From JAMXLO01 sp963799415 (GTDB taxonomy: Bacteria > Pseudomonadota > Alphaproteobacteria > Acetobacterales > Acetobacteraceae), in NCBI GenBank assembly GCA_963799415.1, contig CAWCXI010000023.1, forward strand, positions 141,360 to 205,359: a stretch of DNA of 64,000 nucleotides. The letters run 5' to 3'. Each line of letters begins with the position of its first letter. The stretch's first letter is position 1. This document shows positions 18,071-28,048 of the stretch, one piece after another. Below the pieces are notes generated by a model. The model was not told where the DNA came from, did no database searches, and was given only the letters and a program-made list of their open reading frames with translations. The position numbers and the translations under genes are program-made.

Positions 18071-19174
18071 TCAGTTATAGGTGGCGCGCAGATGATGTAC
18101 CAGCGGATTGTCGCGGTCAGGCAGCATGTTCCGGCGGAACTGGCGGCTGGGCCGGCCGAGATATCGCTTGCGGTACGCCGCTGTGTCGAAAGCCGGGGAG
18201 GGGTCGATGTCCCTATACGTGCCGGCCTGCAGAAATTGTGCGAATGGATCGCGGTTGCCGGTCAGTTCCCCGGGATGCTGCTCAACATACCAGCCGACGT
18301 CGAACAACGGCGTCGGACTGAACGCCTGGCTGCGCCGATGCGTCAGGAAGTGCAACAACGCCCCTTGACCAGGCGGTATCATGTATGTCTCGCGATACCA
18401 TAGTGGGTCAAAATACGGTACCGGCCGGCGACCGGCCATCTCGCCTTCGCAAATATAGTGCACCACCGGATTGATCCTCAATCGGTCGACGTGAGTATTG
18501 GTTTGCAGATACCAGCGCGTGTCAAAATAGATGTTCGGCTTGCGGCTCTCACGCCAGCCGTAGCGACAGAAATGCTCACCCGGATCGAGCTGTGCTTCGT
18601 GCACATCGGCGCCGCTGACCATGTAGTAGTTGGGATCGATCAGGCCAGATGCCATGACGATGCCCGAATCAGGGAACGGTTCGCGCTGCTCGCGCATCAT
18701 GTCATTCATATAGTGCGCGAACGGGTCCTCTCCGCCCGCAGGATCGTCGCAATACGGCGCCAGGTGCGGCACGACCCAAAGTTCCGGCGTCGGCGCGAAG
18801 CGGCCCGAGGTCCGCTGTATCAGGAAATGCGCCAGCGTCAGCGCGTCGGTCGGTATGTCATAGGCGGTGCGATACCAGGTCGAATCGAAATGCCTGACCG
18901 GGCGACGCCCCTCCCGGTCACCATCGCGCACGTAGTGCAGCAGCGGGTTCGTGTCGGCCACACGCACGTCGGGATTGCGCTGAAGATACCAGGCCGGATC
19001 GAAATACCGGTTGGGCCAGCGGCCCTCGCGCCAGCCGTAGCGACAGAAGTGCAGCAGGGGTTCCGACCCGGCGTCCAGCACATCCGGATTTGTCGCCAGA
19101 TACCAGGCGGCGTCGAACAAACCGGATGCGTCCAGTTGTTTGAGTTCGGCGGGATCGTCGATCTTATCGCTCAC
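18071..19174 (-). CDS. Protein of tandem FD-x2-WY repeats
   Basis: About 367 residues made almost entirely of nine repeats of 36-46 residues. Each opens with FD-x2-WY or a variant and closes with a pattern like NPLLHYVRDGDREGRRP. Repeats 1-4 and 5-8 look like two copies of a four-repeat block: repeats 1 and 5 share HFCRYGWRE, while repeats 3 and 7 are the short TP-ending form. Similar repeats occur next to or inside glycosyltransferases in related bacteria. No catalytic motif, signal peptide or membrane helix is seen. The GTG at 19174 lies 7 bases after the stop of the TPR-glycosyltransferase, so they form an operon. Confidence 0.7.
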   Translation of the reverse strand: MSDKIDDPAELKQLDASGLFDAAWYLATNPDVLDAGSEPLLHFCRYGWREGRWPNRYFDPAWYLQRNPDVRVADTNPLLHYVRDGDREGRRPVRHFDSTWYRTAYDIPTDALTLAHFLIQRTSGRFAPTPELWVVPHLAPYCDDPAGGEDPFAHYMNDMMREQREPFPDSGIVMASGLIDPNYYMVSGADVHEAQLDPGEHFCRYGWRESRKPNIYFDTRWYLQTNTHVDRLRINPVVHYICEGEMAGRRPVPYFDPLWYRETYMIPPGQGALLHFLTHRRSQAFSPTPLFDVGWYVEQHPGELTGNRDPFAQFLQAGTYRDIDPSPAFDTAAYRKRYLGRPSRQFRRNMLPDRDNPLVHHLRATYN

Positions 19175-19181
19175 GGTGCGT

Positions 19182-20606
19182 TCAGTTGGCGGCAATATAT
19201 CCGGGCTCGGAGCGCAGTTCCTGGGCCAGCGCCGTGGCGATGCCCGAGATTACCGGATCCCAGGCGCCCGGTGTGATCTGGCGGAACAGACGCGCGGTCG
19301 GATACCAGGGGCTGTCGCTGCGATCCAGCAGCCAGCGCCAGTCGCACGCCTTCGGCAGCATGACCCAGACTGGCTTGGCCATCGCGCCGGCCAGATGGGC
19401 CATCGCGGTATCGACCGTGATCACCAGATCAAGATTGGCGATCAGCGCCGCCGTTTCGCCAAAATCGGCCAACTCGGCGGACAAATCGACAAGCCCCGGA
19501 AGCTGCGCCATCGCCGGCAGGTCGGCCGATGGCATCGGCTTCTGCAGCGAGACGAAGCTGGCGCGACCGGGGGCGGCGAGCGGTGCAAGGCGGGCCAGCG
19601 GTATCGAGCGCCGGCGGTCGTTGGGATGCGTCGGACGACCGGTCCAGGCAAGACCGATGCGTCTTACGCGGTGCGGCAGAATGGCATCCAGTTTCCGGCG
19701 CCATGCGGCGATGCGGGCAGGATCGGCGTGCAGGTAGGGCACATCGGCCGGGATGGTTTCCAGCGTGGTGTGCACCAGGTGGGGCACACTGGACAGCCGG
19801 CAATGCGCGGCGTGGCCTGGCACATCGGTCCATCGATGGAAGTAATGTTTGACGCCAGAGATGTTCGCCAGAAGAGGGCCCATTTCGGCGCTGCAACCCA
19901 TGATCAGCTCCTGGCAGCGGTCGGCGATCAGCTGGATGTAACGCGCGAACTGGATCGTATCGCCATAGCCCTGGTCGCCCACCATCAGCAGACGGCCGTT
20001 CGGGATGCGCATGCCGTTCCAAGTAGCTGAGGTCATCTTGGGCAGCGTGCTCTTGCCGGCCTCGGTGAGATTGCGCCACTCGTATTCCTTCCAGCCCGGC
20101 TCGAAATCGCCCATTGCCAGCAGATTCTGGCCGAGCGCCAGATGGCCATCGGCGTGGTCAGGTCTCAGCCCGAGTGCGCGCAACAGGCAGGCGAGGGCGT
20201 GCTCGCGCTCGTCTGCGTCGGTGAACACCAGCGACAGATTGACGAGGTGGTCGGCGTTCTGCGGGTCCAGCCTGACCGCCTCCTGACCGACCCGCAGTGC
20301 ATCCTGCATGCGATAGACCATGCGATACAGCGCGCTGAGGTTCGCGTACCAGCTTGCGACGCCAGGCCGCAGGGTCACGGCACGCTCCAGGAGCGCAATG
20401 CCGCGTTCCGGGTCGCCGGTGTGGGCCGCGATCATGCCCTGCAAGGCGAGGGCAGGGGCATTGTCCGGCGCGGCGGCCAGCACGTCGTTGCAGATGCCCG
20501 CGGCTTCGCCGAACCGCTTCGCCTGCGCGGCCGCCCGGGCGCGGATGAGGGCCTCTTCCGATGTCTCGGTCGCGGCCGGCGTAACCTGTGCTGCGGCACC
20601 GCTCAT
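19182..20606 (-). CDS. TPR protein with C-terminal GT9/ADP-heptosyltransferase-like domain
   Basis: A 474-residue protein. Residues about 15-170 are TPR-like helical repeats (ALALQGMIAAHTGDPERGIALLERAVTLRPG and others). Residues about 200-450 form a GT-B half: QGYGDTIQFARYIQLI, then RIGLAWTGRPTHPND, then LVITVDTAMAHLAGAMAKPVWVMLP, the nucleotide-sugar binding region of the family. Such fusions usually glycosylate proteins or surface polysaccharides. No signal peptide is present. It is cotranscribed with the repeat protein downstream, which may be its scaffold or target. Confidence 0.82.
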   Translation of the reverse strand: MSGAAAQVTPAATETSEEALIRARAAAQAKRFGEAAGICNDVLAAAPDNAPALALQGMIAAHTGDPERGIALLERAVTLRPGVASWYANLSALYRMVYRMQDALRVGQEAVRLDPQNADHLVNLSLVFTDADEREHALACLLRALGLRPDHADGHLALGQNLLAMGDFEPGWKEYEWRNLTEAGKSTLPKMTSATWNGMRIPNGRLLMVGDQGYGDTIQFARYIQLIADRCQELIMGCSAEMGPLLANISGVKHYFHRWTDVPGHAAHCRLSSVPHLVHTTLETIPADVPYLHADPARIAAWRRKLDAILPHRVRRIGLAWTGRPTHPNDRRRSIPLARLAPLAAPGRASFVSLQKPMPSADLPAMAQLPGLVDLSAELADFGETAALIANLDLVITVDTAMAHLAGAMAKPVWVMLPKACDWRWLLDRSDSPWYPTARLFRQITPGAWDPVISGIATALAQELRSEPGYIAAN

Positions 20607-20660
20607 GCGGTCCGCTTAGCACTTCCTGCCCGTCCATTCATCCACTGCCTTGCGTGGCAG

Positions 20661-21605
20661 TCAGGCGCCGCAAATGCGGTCGATAGCGGCTAACTCCTCC
20701 TTGGCGAGATGCCATGCACCAGCCTTCACGTTCTGCTCGAGCTGCTCCGGCTTCGTCGCGCCCGCGATCACGCTGGTGACGGGGCGCTGTGCCAGCAACC
20801 AACTGAACGCCAGCTCCAGCATCGTGTGGCCGTGGCTTTCCGCGAAGTCGCCGAGCTGTTCGGCAATCTGCCAGTTCCGCTCGGTCAGATAACGATCTGC
20901 CAGGCGCTGCGTGCTGGCCAGCCGAGTGCCCGTCGGCAGCGCCACGTTGCGCCGGTACTTGCCGGTCAGCAGACCGCTCGCCAGCGGGAAGAACGGCAGC
21001 AGGCCCAGTCCCAGCCTGCGCATGGCCGGCATCAGTTCGGCCTCGGGCTCGCGGAACACCAGCGAATATTCGTCCTGGCAGGAAACGAACGCAGTTCAGC
21101 CCGCAGGTCTTCGCGGTCCACTGCGCCTCGATCACCTGCCAGGCCGGGAAGTTGGAGCAGCCGATGTAGCGCACCTTGCCCTGGCGGACCAGGTCGTCGA
21201 GCGCGCGCAGCGTTTCCTCGATCGGCGTGAGCGGATCGGGCTGGTGGATCTGATACAGGTCGATCCAGTCGGTGCGCAGGCGGCGCAGGCTGTCCTCGAC
21301 CGCGCTCATGATGTAGCGCCGCGAGCCGCCGACCTTCACGCCCGTCATCGTCCATCGGCATGCCGAACTTGGTGGCCAGCACGATGCGCTTGCGGTCGTC
21401 GCCGAGGACCTGACCCATGCAGGTTTCCGAACCGCCGCGCTCGCCATAGGTGTCGGCGGTGTCGAACAGGGTGATGCCGAGATCGAGCGCCTTGTGGATC
21501 ACCTTGCGCGTGCGCCTCGAGATCGATGCGGCCACCGAAGTTGTTGCAGCCGAGACCGATCGCCGAGACGCGCAGGCCGGATGCGCCGAGATTGCGTATT
21601 TCCAA
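20661..21605 (-). pseudogene. Aldo/keto reductase, three apparent frameshifts
   Basis: The pieces join into a full aldo/keto reductase of the YghZ/KCNAB type. The N-terminus is MEIRNLGASGLRVSAIGLGCNNFGGRID. A shift near 21515 leads to ALDLGITLFDTADTYGERGGSE, carrying the catalytic Asp-Tyr pair. A shift near 21345 leads to SLRRLRTDWIDLYQIHQPD. A shift near 21090 leads to FREPEAELMPAMRRLGLGLLPFFPLASGLLTGKYR and the C-terminal GATKPEQLEQNVKA. Every piece is well preserved with no stop codons, so single-base sequence error is likely. If real, the gene is dead. Confidence 0.78.
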
Positions 21606-21620
21606 GCGAGGCTTCCTTGT

Positions 21621-22634
21621 TCAGAAGGTGAGCAGGCGAGCCACATCCTTGCCGCGTTCGGCAGACTCGTCAAAGTCGAGCAACGGTCCGACGGGGACGA
21701 CGCCGGTCGGATTGATTCGCTTTTGGCTCTGATAGTAATGGCGCTTGATGTGGCTGAGGTTCACTGTCGCTGCGATGCCGGGGATCTGGTAGACGTCGCG
21801 CGTATAGGCCCACAGGTTTCGGTAATCGGACAGCTGCCGAACATTGCACTTGAAGTGGCCGTGATAGACGGAATCGAAGCGCACCAGCGTGGTGAACAGT
21901 CTGATGTCCGCTTCGGTAAATGTGTCCTCACACAGGAAACGCGATTGCGCGAAGCGTTCCTCCAGCCAGTCCAGCGTTTCGAACAGGGGCGCCACCGCCT
22001 CCTCGTACGCCGACTGGGTGGTGGCGAAGCCTGCCTTGTAGACACCGTTGTTGACGGTATCGTAGATACGTGCATTCAGCGCATCGATCTCCTCGCGGCG
22101 CTCCCTCGGATAGTAGTCGCCCGGCCGCGCGCCAATCGCGTCGAATGCGCTGTTGAACATGCGGATGATTTCGGAGGATTCGTTGTTGACGATGGTCTGC
22201 GTATGCTGATCCCACAACACTGGCACAGAGGCGCGGCCGGTATAGTGCGCATCCGCCCGCGCGTAGATTTCGTGCAGATAACGGCTGTTGAACAGCGGAT
22301 CCGGGATCACGCCCTCGCCTGGCGAGAAGGTCCAGCCCTGCTCGGCCATCAGCCAATGCGTGACCGAGACCGGGATGATCTGCTCGAGACCTTTGAGCGC
22401 GCGCATGATCAACGTGCGGTGCGCCCACGGGCAGGCCAGCGACACATAGAGGTGATAGCGGGCGGTTGCAGCGGAAAACCCGTCGCTGCCGGTCGGGCCC
22501 GGACGCCCGTCCGGCGTGACCCAATTGCGAAACGCGGTCTGAGCGCGTTCGAAGCGGCCTGGCGTGCGGGCAGCCTCGGCCTTCGCAGCCTCCGGTTCCT
22601 GATCCTGCCAGACGCCATCGATCAACAAACCCAT
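21621..22634 (-). CDS. Glutathionyl-hydroquinone reductase (YqjG/ECM4 type GST)
   Basis: A 337-residue xi-class glutathione transferase, which removes glutathione from glutathionyl-hydroquinones. The N-terminal thioredoxin-like domain carries the catalytic Cys 68 in LYVSLACPWAHRTLIM. The family-specific stretches WVTPDGRPGPTGSDGF, VPVLWDQHTQTIVNNESSEIIRM and PGIAATVNLSHIKRHYY are present. It reads with, and lies 15 bases upstream of, the aldo/keto reductase, so the two could form a quinone or electrophile detoxification pair. Confidence 0.9.
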   Translation of the reverse strand: MGLLIDGVWQDQEPEAAKAEAARTPGRFERAQTAFRNWVTPDGRPGPTGSDGFSAATARYHLYVSLACPWAHRTLIMRALKGLEQIIPVSVTHWLMAEQGWTFSPGEGVIPDPLFNSRYLHEIYARADAHYTGRASVPVLWDQHTQTIVNNESSEIIRMFNSAFDAIGARPGDYYPRERREEIDALNARIYDTVNNGVYKAGFATTQSAYEEAVAPLFETLDWLEERFAQSRFLCEDTFTEADIRLFTTLVRFDSVYHGHFKCNVRQLSDYRNLWAYTRDVYQIPGIAATVNLSHIKRHYYQSQKRINPTGVVPVGPLLDFDESAERGKDVARLLTF

Positions 22635-22693
22635 AGGGGTCCCCCGTCATCGTCGATATGGACCATTCTACCTTGCGCCGATGAGCGGTGCGA

Positions 22694-23428
22694 TCACGGT
22701 GACGCGGCCAGATGCCGAGGCGTGCCACCCTCTGCGATCTCGGTGACCAGCTTGCGAGTCATTGCCTCGCCGAAGGTGTGGAAGTCATGCACCTCCAACA
22801 CGAAGCTGCTGGGGCCGCCTGTGACATTTTCCCGATAATAGTTGGGCAGGCCACCCGGTGGCTGGACATGGGCATAGGTCCACGACACCGGATGATCATT
22901 GATGATCGCAAGGCCATTGATGGTGATGCCGGCCTTCACTGCATCGTCGCGCGACTCGGTCACGTCGCGGCCGGCGTTGTTTGTGCCGTCTCCGCACACG
23001 TCGATCACGCGCCGCTGCGTCTCGAAGCCGCTTTCCGCCAGCAACTGTACGGCACGATCGATTCCGGAGCTGATCGCGGTGCGGCCCCAGAACGAGCGTG
23101 GCGCCGCCTCAAGTTTGTCTGCGAACGCCCGTGCCGAGGCCTGGTCGCGGATCACGCTCCAGTCCAGCACCGTGCGGACTTCGAAGCTGGATGCGAATTC
23201 GACGTAGGCGACGGCGATTGCACCGACATTGCCGCCTTGGATCGCGTCAATGACCTGCCGCGATGTGAATGCGGCTGCATAGCCTTCCTTCTCCAGGGTG
23301 AACTCCGAATCGTCGATGCTGCGCGAGACATCGGTAACCAGGACAAGCGTCAGATCGACAGTGTCGGCGGCGCGTGCCGGCGGAGCGAACGCAACACAGG
23401 CGGCGAACAGCAAGAGAATGGGACGCAT
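22694..23428 (-). CDS. DUF1194 family exported von Willebrand-type protein
   Basis: A 244-residue exported protein. MRPILLLFAACVAFAPPARA is a clear signal peptide, which favours the ATG at 23428 over an in-frame ATG at 23458. The mature part has the DUF1194 pattern, a VWA-like fold with a metal site DVSRSIDDSEF, the middle SFWGRTAISSGIDRAVQLL, and VIDVCGDGTNNAGRD. Its role in the periplasm is unknown. Confidence 0.85.
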   Translation of the reverse strand: MRPILLLFAACVAFAPPARAADTVDLTLVLVTDVSRSIDDSEFTLEKEGYAAAFTSRQVIDAIQGGNVGAIAVAYVEFASSFEVRTVLDWSVIRDQASARAFADKLEAAPRSFWGRTAISSGIDRAVQLLAESGFETQRRVIDVCGDGTNNAGRDVTESRDDAVKAGITINGLAIINDHPVSWTYAHVQPPGGLPNYYRENVTGGPSSFVLEVHDFHTFGEAMTRKLVTEIAEGGTPRHLAASP

Positions 23429-23512
23429 AGCCGAGCTCTCCAGTAAGCGCTGCATCATGCGGCGGGGCCTCGAAACCTGCCAGGGGGAAGAGCGCCGGCG
23501 AGCGGCCCCGGG

Positions 23513-24169
23513 CTACTGGCTGGCCCAGACGATGCGGTGCATCCAGGCGACCTCGACCAGATCGAAGCTATAATTGGGGTGTGCCGGGTTGAGGCTACGC
23601 AGATCGATGCGGCGGGCGGAGCGGCGGGCGAGCTGCTTGGTCATCACTTCGCCGCGCTGGGTTCTGACCACCACCCGATCGCCGCGGCGGATCGGCGCGG
23701 CGGGCGACACGATGACCATGTCGCCATCGCGGAACACCGGTTCCATCGAGTCACCGCTGATCTCCAGCGCATAGGCGTTGGCATCGCCGATCTCCGGCAG
23801 CGTGACCTCATCCCAGCCGCCGCCGACGGGGTAACCGCCATCGTCGAAGAATCCGTCGCTACCGGCCTGGGCGAATCCGATCAGCGGGATGCGTCGGCCG
23901 GCGCTGCGGGCGGCAGCATTGCTGGCGAGCGCGCGGGCGCCGGATACCAGCGCGGTGAAGGCCTCAAGGCTTGCGCCAGTTGCGTCCAGCACCTTGGCCA
24001 CGCTTTCGGTGCTGGGCCAGCGGGCACGGCCGTCCGGCATGCGGCGCTTGGAGGGGTTGAAGGTGGTGGGATCCAGCCCGGAGCGCTTGGCGAGGCCCGA
24101 GGCGGACAGCCCATTCTCAGCGGCGAGCGTGTCCAGTGCACGCCAGATGTCGTCATGCTTCATGCCCAT
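23513..24169 (-). CDS. LexA/CI-like transcriptional repressor with S24 peptidase domain
   Basis: A 218-residue repressor. Residues about 5-65 are a helix-turn-helix (LAAENGLSASGLAKRSGLDPTTF, then STESVAKVLDATG). The C-terminal S24 domain carries the catalytic Ser in ISGDSMEPVFRDGDMVIV and Lys in GEVMTKQLARR. A likely autocleavage site is not obvious, so it may act as a non-cleaved regulator. Starts at 24169 or 24163 are both possible. It lies alone, with no phage genes nearby, so a house regulator is likelier than a prophage repressor. Confidence 0.85.
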   Translation of the reverse strand: MGMKHDDIWRALDTLAAENGLSASGLAKRSGLDPTTFNPSKRRMPDGRARWPSTESVAKVLDATGASLEAFTALVSGARALASNAAARSAGRRIPLIGFAQAGSDGFFDDGGYPVGGGWDEVTLPEIGDANAYALEISGDSMEPVFRDGDMVIVSPAAPIRRGDRVVVRTQRGEVMTKQLARRSARRIDLRSLNPAHPNYSFDLVEVAWMHRIVWASQ

Positions 24170-24276
24170 GGGTTCCGGTGGGGGTCGAACTCGGTCCTAG
24201 GGCCAGTCTCGTAGGATTCCTGGCGGATTGGAATAGGAAAATACGCTGAGCTCGCGGACGTTCGTCCTAGCGCGGC

Positions 24277-26340
24277 TCACACGTCCAGCCGGATATTGCC
24301 GAAAGCATCGAGTGCGGCACTGACCCCGCGCGGCACCAGGCAGGTCGCGTCGTATTCCTGCACGATCAGCGGTCCGGTGCTGCGCGCCCGGCAAGGCCCG
24401 CGCGATCGATCACCGGCGTATCGATCCAGCCGTCTCCGGGAACCAGGCGCGCCGGCTTGCGGGAACACGGCGTGGCCAGGGCGGGATGGTATCGGGCAGA
24501 CGCGGCGCGCTCGGAATGCCGCGCGCGATGACCGACAGGCCCATCAGTTCCACCGGTTCGTCCGGTCGGCGCGCGGAAGCCGTAGTTGCGCTCGTGCTCC
24601 TCGCCGAACAGCTCGGCGCAGACCGGCAGGAATTCGCCATCGGGCAGCCGGCACCTCGATCTCGCTCGACTGGCCGACGTAGCGTGCCAGCGCGGCACGG
24701 CGGAACAGTGCGGCGCTCCGGGGGAAAGCCGTCGCGCGCCAGCCGCTGCGCCCCGGCCGCGCTCAGTGTCTGCCAGCACCGCGTCGACGCGCGCTGCGTC
24801 GGCGGCATCGAGCCGCATGCGCAGGCTCTGGCTCGCGTGATGTTCGGTGTCCGCCACCAGCAGGCCGAATGCGCTGAACACTCCCGGCAGCGGTGGCACG
24901 ATGACGCGTGCGATGCCAAGTTCCGCGGCGATGGCGGCGGCGAACAGCGGACCGTTGCCGCCGAATGCCAGCAGCGCGAACTGCCGCGGATCGCGTCCGC
25001 GTTCCACCGACACCGCGCGGATCGCACGCATCATCGACGCGGATGCCAGTCGCAGCATGCCGAACGCGGCTTCTTCCACCGATCGATGCAGCGGCTCCGC
25101 GAGTTCCCGCGCGATTGCCGCACGCGCGGCGTCCACGTCGAGCTTCAGCGCACCACCGACCAGGCCGGCCGGGATCGAGATAGCCCAGCACCAGATTGCA
25201 GTCGGTGATGGTGGGTTCCGTGCCGCCGCGCCCGTAGCACACCGGTCCCGGTTCGGCGCCGGCGCTGTCCGGCCCGACCTTCGGCGCGCCACCCGCATCG
25301 AGCCGGCAGATCGAGCCGCCGCCAGCGCCCACCTCGGCCAGATCGATCGCCGGCAGCTTCAGCAGATAGCCGGCGCCGACCAGCAGCCGCGATCCGGCCA
25401 TGACGCCGGCGCCGACTTCGAGCGCCTCGCTGCGCAGCACCTCGCCGTTCTCGACCAGGCCGGCCTTTGCCGTGGTGCCACCCATGTCGAAGGTGATGAC
25501 GCGCGGCTCGTCGAGCTTCGTCGCGAGCGCGGCGCCGCCGACCACGCCGGCGGCCGGACCGCTTTCGATGATGTGCGCCGGCGCGGTCGGCGGCGAATTC
25601 AGCTGACGCCAGCCCGCCGTTCGACTGCATCAACTGCAACGGCGCCTGGATGCCGAGCGCGCGCAGCCGCGCGGCGAGCGACGGTGACGTAGGCGCGCAC
25701 CACCGGCTGCACGTAGGCGTTGATCACCGTCGTGCTGGTGCGCGGATATTCCTTGATCTCCGGCAGGATCTCGTGGCTGACCGAAATCGCCACGTCCGGC
25801 AGCGCCGCGCGCACCGCATCGGCGACCGCGCGTTCGTGCGCCGGATTGGCGTAGGAATGCAGCAGGCAGATCGCCACGCTCTGCACCTCCTCCGCGGCGC
25901 AGCATGTCGATCGCCGCGGTGACGCTTGCTGCATCGAGCGGCGTGGCGACCGAGCCGTCCGGGCGCAGCTTCTCGGTCACCTCCAGGCGCAGCCGCCGCT
26001 CCACCAGCGCGCGCGGCTTGGTCCAGCGCAGGTCGTACAGCACCGGCATGCGCAGGTCGCGGATTTCCAGGATGTCGCGGAAGCCCTTGGTGGTGATCAG
26101 CGCGGTGCGCGCGCCCTTGCCCTCCAGGATCGTATTGGAGCCGATCGTCGTGCCATGCAGCACGTCGGCCACCATCGCCGTTGTGCGGCGTCCAGCAGCG
26201 CACGCAGACCGTCGATGATGCCGTCGCCGTAGTCATGCGGCGTGGATGCGATCTTGTGGGTGATCGACCCGCCCGTCTGCGGTGATCGCGACGAGGTCGG
26301 TGAAGGTGCCGCCGATATCGATGCCGATGCGCTGAGGCAT
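24277..26340 (-). pseudogene. hyuA: Hydantoinase/oxoprolinase subunit A, at least eight apparent indels
   Basis: The joined fragments give a full-length (about 690 residue) ATP-dependent hydantoinase/5-oxoprolinase A subunit. It opens MPQRIGIDIGGTFTDLVAI at ATG 26340 and continues THKIASTPHDYGDGIIDGL, LHGTTIGSNTILEGKGARTALITT, VITFDMGGTTAKAGLVENGEV and ALLAFGGNGPLFAAAIAAELG, ending ATCLVPRGVSAALDAFGNIRLD. Each piece is conserved, but the frame changes every 100-400 bases. Its usual partner, hyuB, is 7 kb away on the same strand. The indels look like sequence error given how intact each piece is, but decay is not excluded. It lies 48 bases downstream of the hybrid kinase gene. Confidence 0.8.
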
Positions 26341-26388
26341 GTCGCGACCGCGTCTCCGTTTCGCGGTCGGTTGACTATGCCGGCCAAC

Positions 26389-28048
26389 TCACGCGCGGTC
26401 GAGCGCCATCCGGATGCATTGCGCCAGATCGCCGCGACGATACGGCTTCAGCAGCAGCGGCACGTCGGGCCGATCGGCTCCGGGTCGGTGCACGTTGGCG
26501 TAGCCTGACGTGACCAGCGTCTTCAGGTCTTGCCGTATGACGCGGGCACGGTTGATCAGCTCGAAGCCATTCATGCCGCCTGGCATCACGACGTCGCTGA
26601 ACAGTAGATCGATCGGCTCGTCACCCTGCACGATACCGAGCGCGGAGGGCCCGTCCGCTGCGGTCAGCACGCGATACCCCAGGTCGCTGATCGTGGTGAC
26701 AGCGAGCTCCAGCACCTCGGCATTGTCCTCGACAACAAGCACCGTCTCATGTCCGGTGGGCGTTACGTCCGACGTCCTGTCCTGGACATCTTTAGCGTGC
26801 GGAAGTCGCTCGCAACGCGGCAGATAGAGCCGGAACGTCGTGCCAGCGCCGGGACAACTGTCGATCACCACATGGCCGCCGGACTGCTTGATGAAGCCAT
26901 AGACCTGACTGAGCCCGAGGCCAGTGCCCTTGCCGACTTCCTTCGTGGTAAAGAACGGCTCGAAAACGTGCGCCGCGACATCAGGATCCATGCCTGTGCC
27001 AGTATCGGTGACGCGCACCAGCACGTAAGCGCCGGCGGTCAGATCGGGCGACCGTCGCGCCTCCGCGGCTGAGATGACACCGTTGCTCGTGGTGATTTCC
27101 AGCCGCCCTCCCGCCGGCATGGCGTCGCGCGCGTTGACGACAAGATTGAGGACCGCAGCCTCGAACTGCGACGCATCGATCCGGCAGGACCACAGGTCCG
27201 GCTCGAAGTTCAGGTCGAGCACATTCGTCTCACCCAACGCCCGGCGAAGGAACGGCTCGCACGCGACGAGAACTTCGTCGAGTGTGACGACGTCCAGTGT
27301 GAACGTGCTGCGGCGCGCGAACGCAAGGAGCTGCTGTGTCAGTTTCGTGGCGCGGCCCGTCGCGGCTTCGGATGCCTTCAGCAGACGCATGATCTTGGCG
27401 CGCGGCAGATCGCCGCCGGTTTCGAAGGCTGTGCGGATCATCTCAACGCTGCCGACGATGACCGCGAGCAGATTGTTGAAGTCGTGGGCGATGCCGCCGG
27501 TGAGCTGGCCGACCACCTCCAACTTCTGGGTATGCCACAAGACATCTTCGGTCTTGCGCCGCTCATCGATCTCGATCTTCAGTCGTCGATTGGCCTCAGT
27601 CAGGGCGCGGGTGCGTTCCGCAACCAGCAGCTCCAGGCTTTCGTTGAGTTCGGCGCAGTTCCTGCTCCGCGCCACGCATCCGCAGCAGAGCCTGTGCTGT
27701 CGCGATCAATTCGTCCGGCTCGATCGGCTCCACGAGGAAGCCGTCCGCCCCGCCATCCAGTGCCACCGCACGATCTTGCGAGCTCGTTATTGCGGCGGAG
27801 GTCTGAAGCACGGCTATGCCAGGATTTGCCGCCTTTATGCGCCGACTGACCTCGATCCCGTGAACGTCGGGGAGCATCACATCGAGCAGCACCAGGTCGG
27901 GCGCAGCGAGACAACACTGCTCGATCGCCGCCATACCCGACGCGGCCTCTGTGACATTGTAGCCGTGCTTGCGCAGCACATGCGCTTTCAGATAGCGACC
28001 GCCATCATCGTCATCGACAATCAGGATGTTGGCCTTGGCGTCGCTCAT
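26389..28048 (-). pseudogene. Hybrid histidine kinase REC-HisKA-HATPase-REC, one apparent frameshift
   Basis: The 5' part (28048 to about 27655) encodes an N-terminal receiver (ILIVDDDDGGRYL; phosphoacceptor in LVLLDVMLPDVHG). The 3' part encodes a coiled coil (LVAERTRALTEANRRLKIEID), the His box GGIAHDFNNLLAVIVGS, an ATPase (LVVNARDAMPAGG, GTGLGLSQVYGF) and a C-terminal receiver (DLLFSDVVMPGGMNG). One extra C near 27655 separates them: removing it gives the continuous linker ELRELNESLELLVAERTR. The gene is probably one intact kinase of about 552 residues. Its start overlaps the preceding gene by four bases, making it the last gene of the stressosome operon. Confidence 0.8.

Noticed and set aside
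23513..24169. Prophage immunity region suggested by the S24 repressor
   Set aside because: No integrase, structural, lysis or replication phage gene is nearby; both neighbours are ordinary metabolic or exported proteins.
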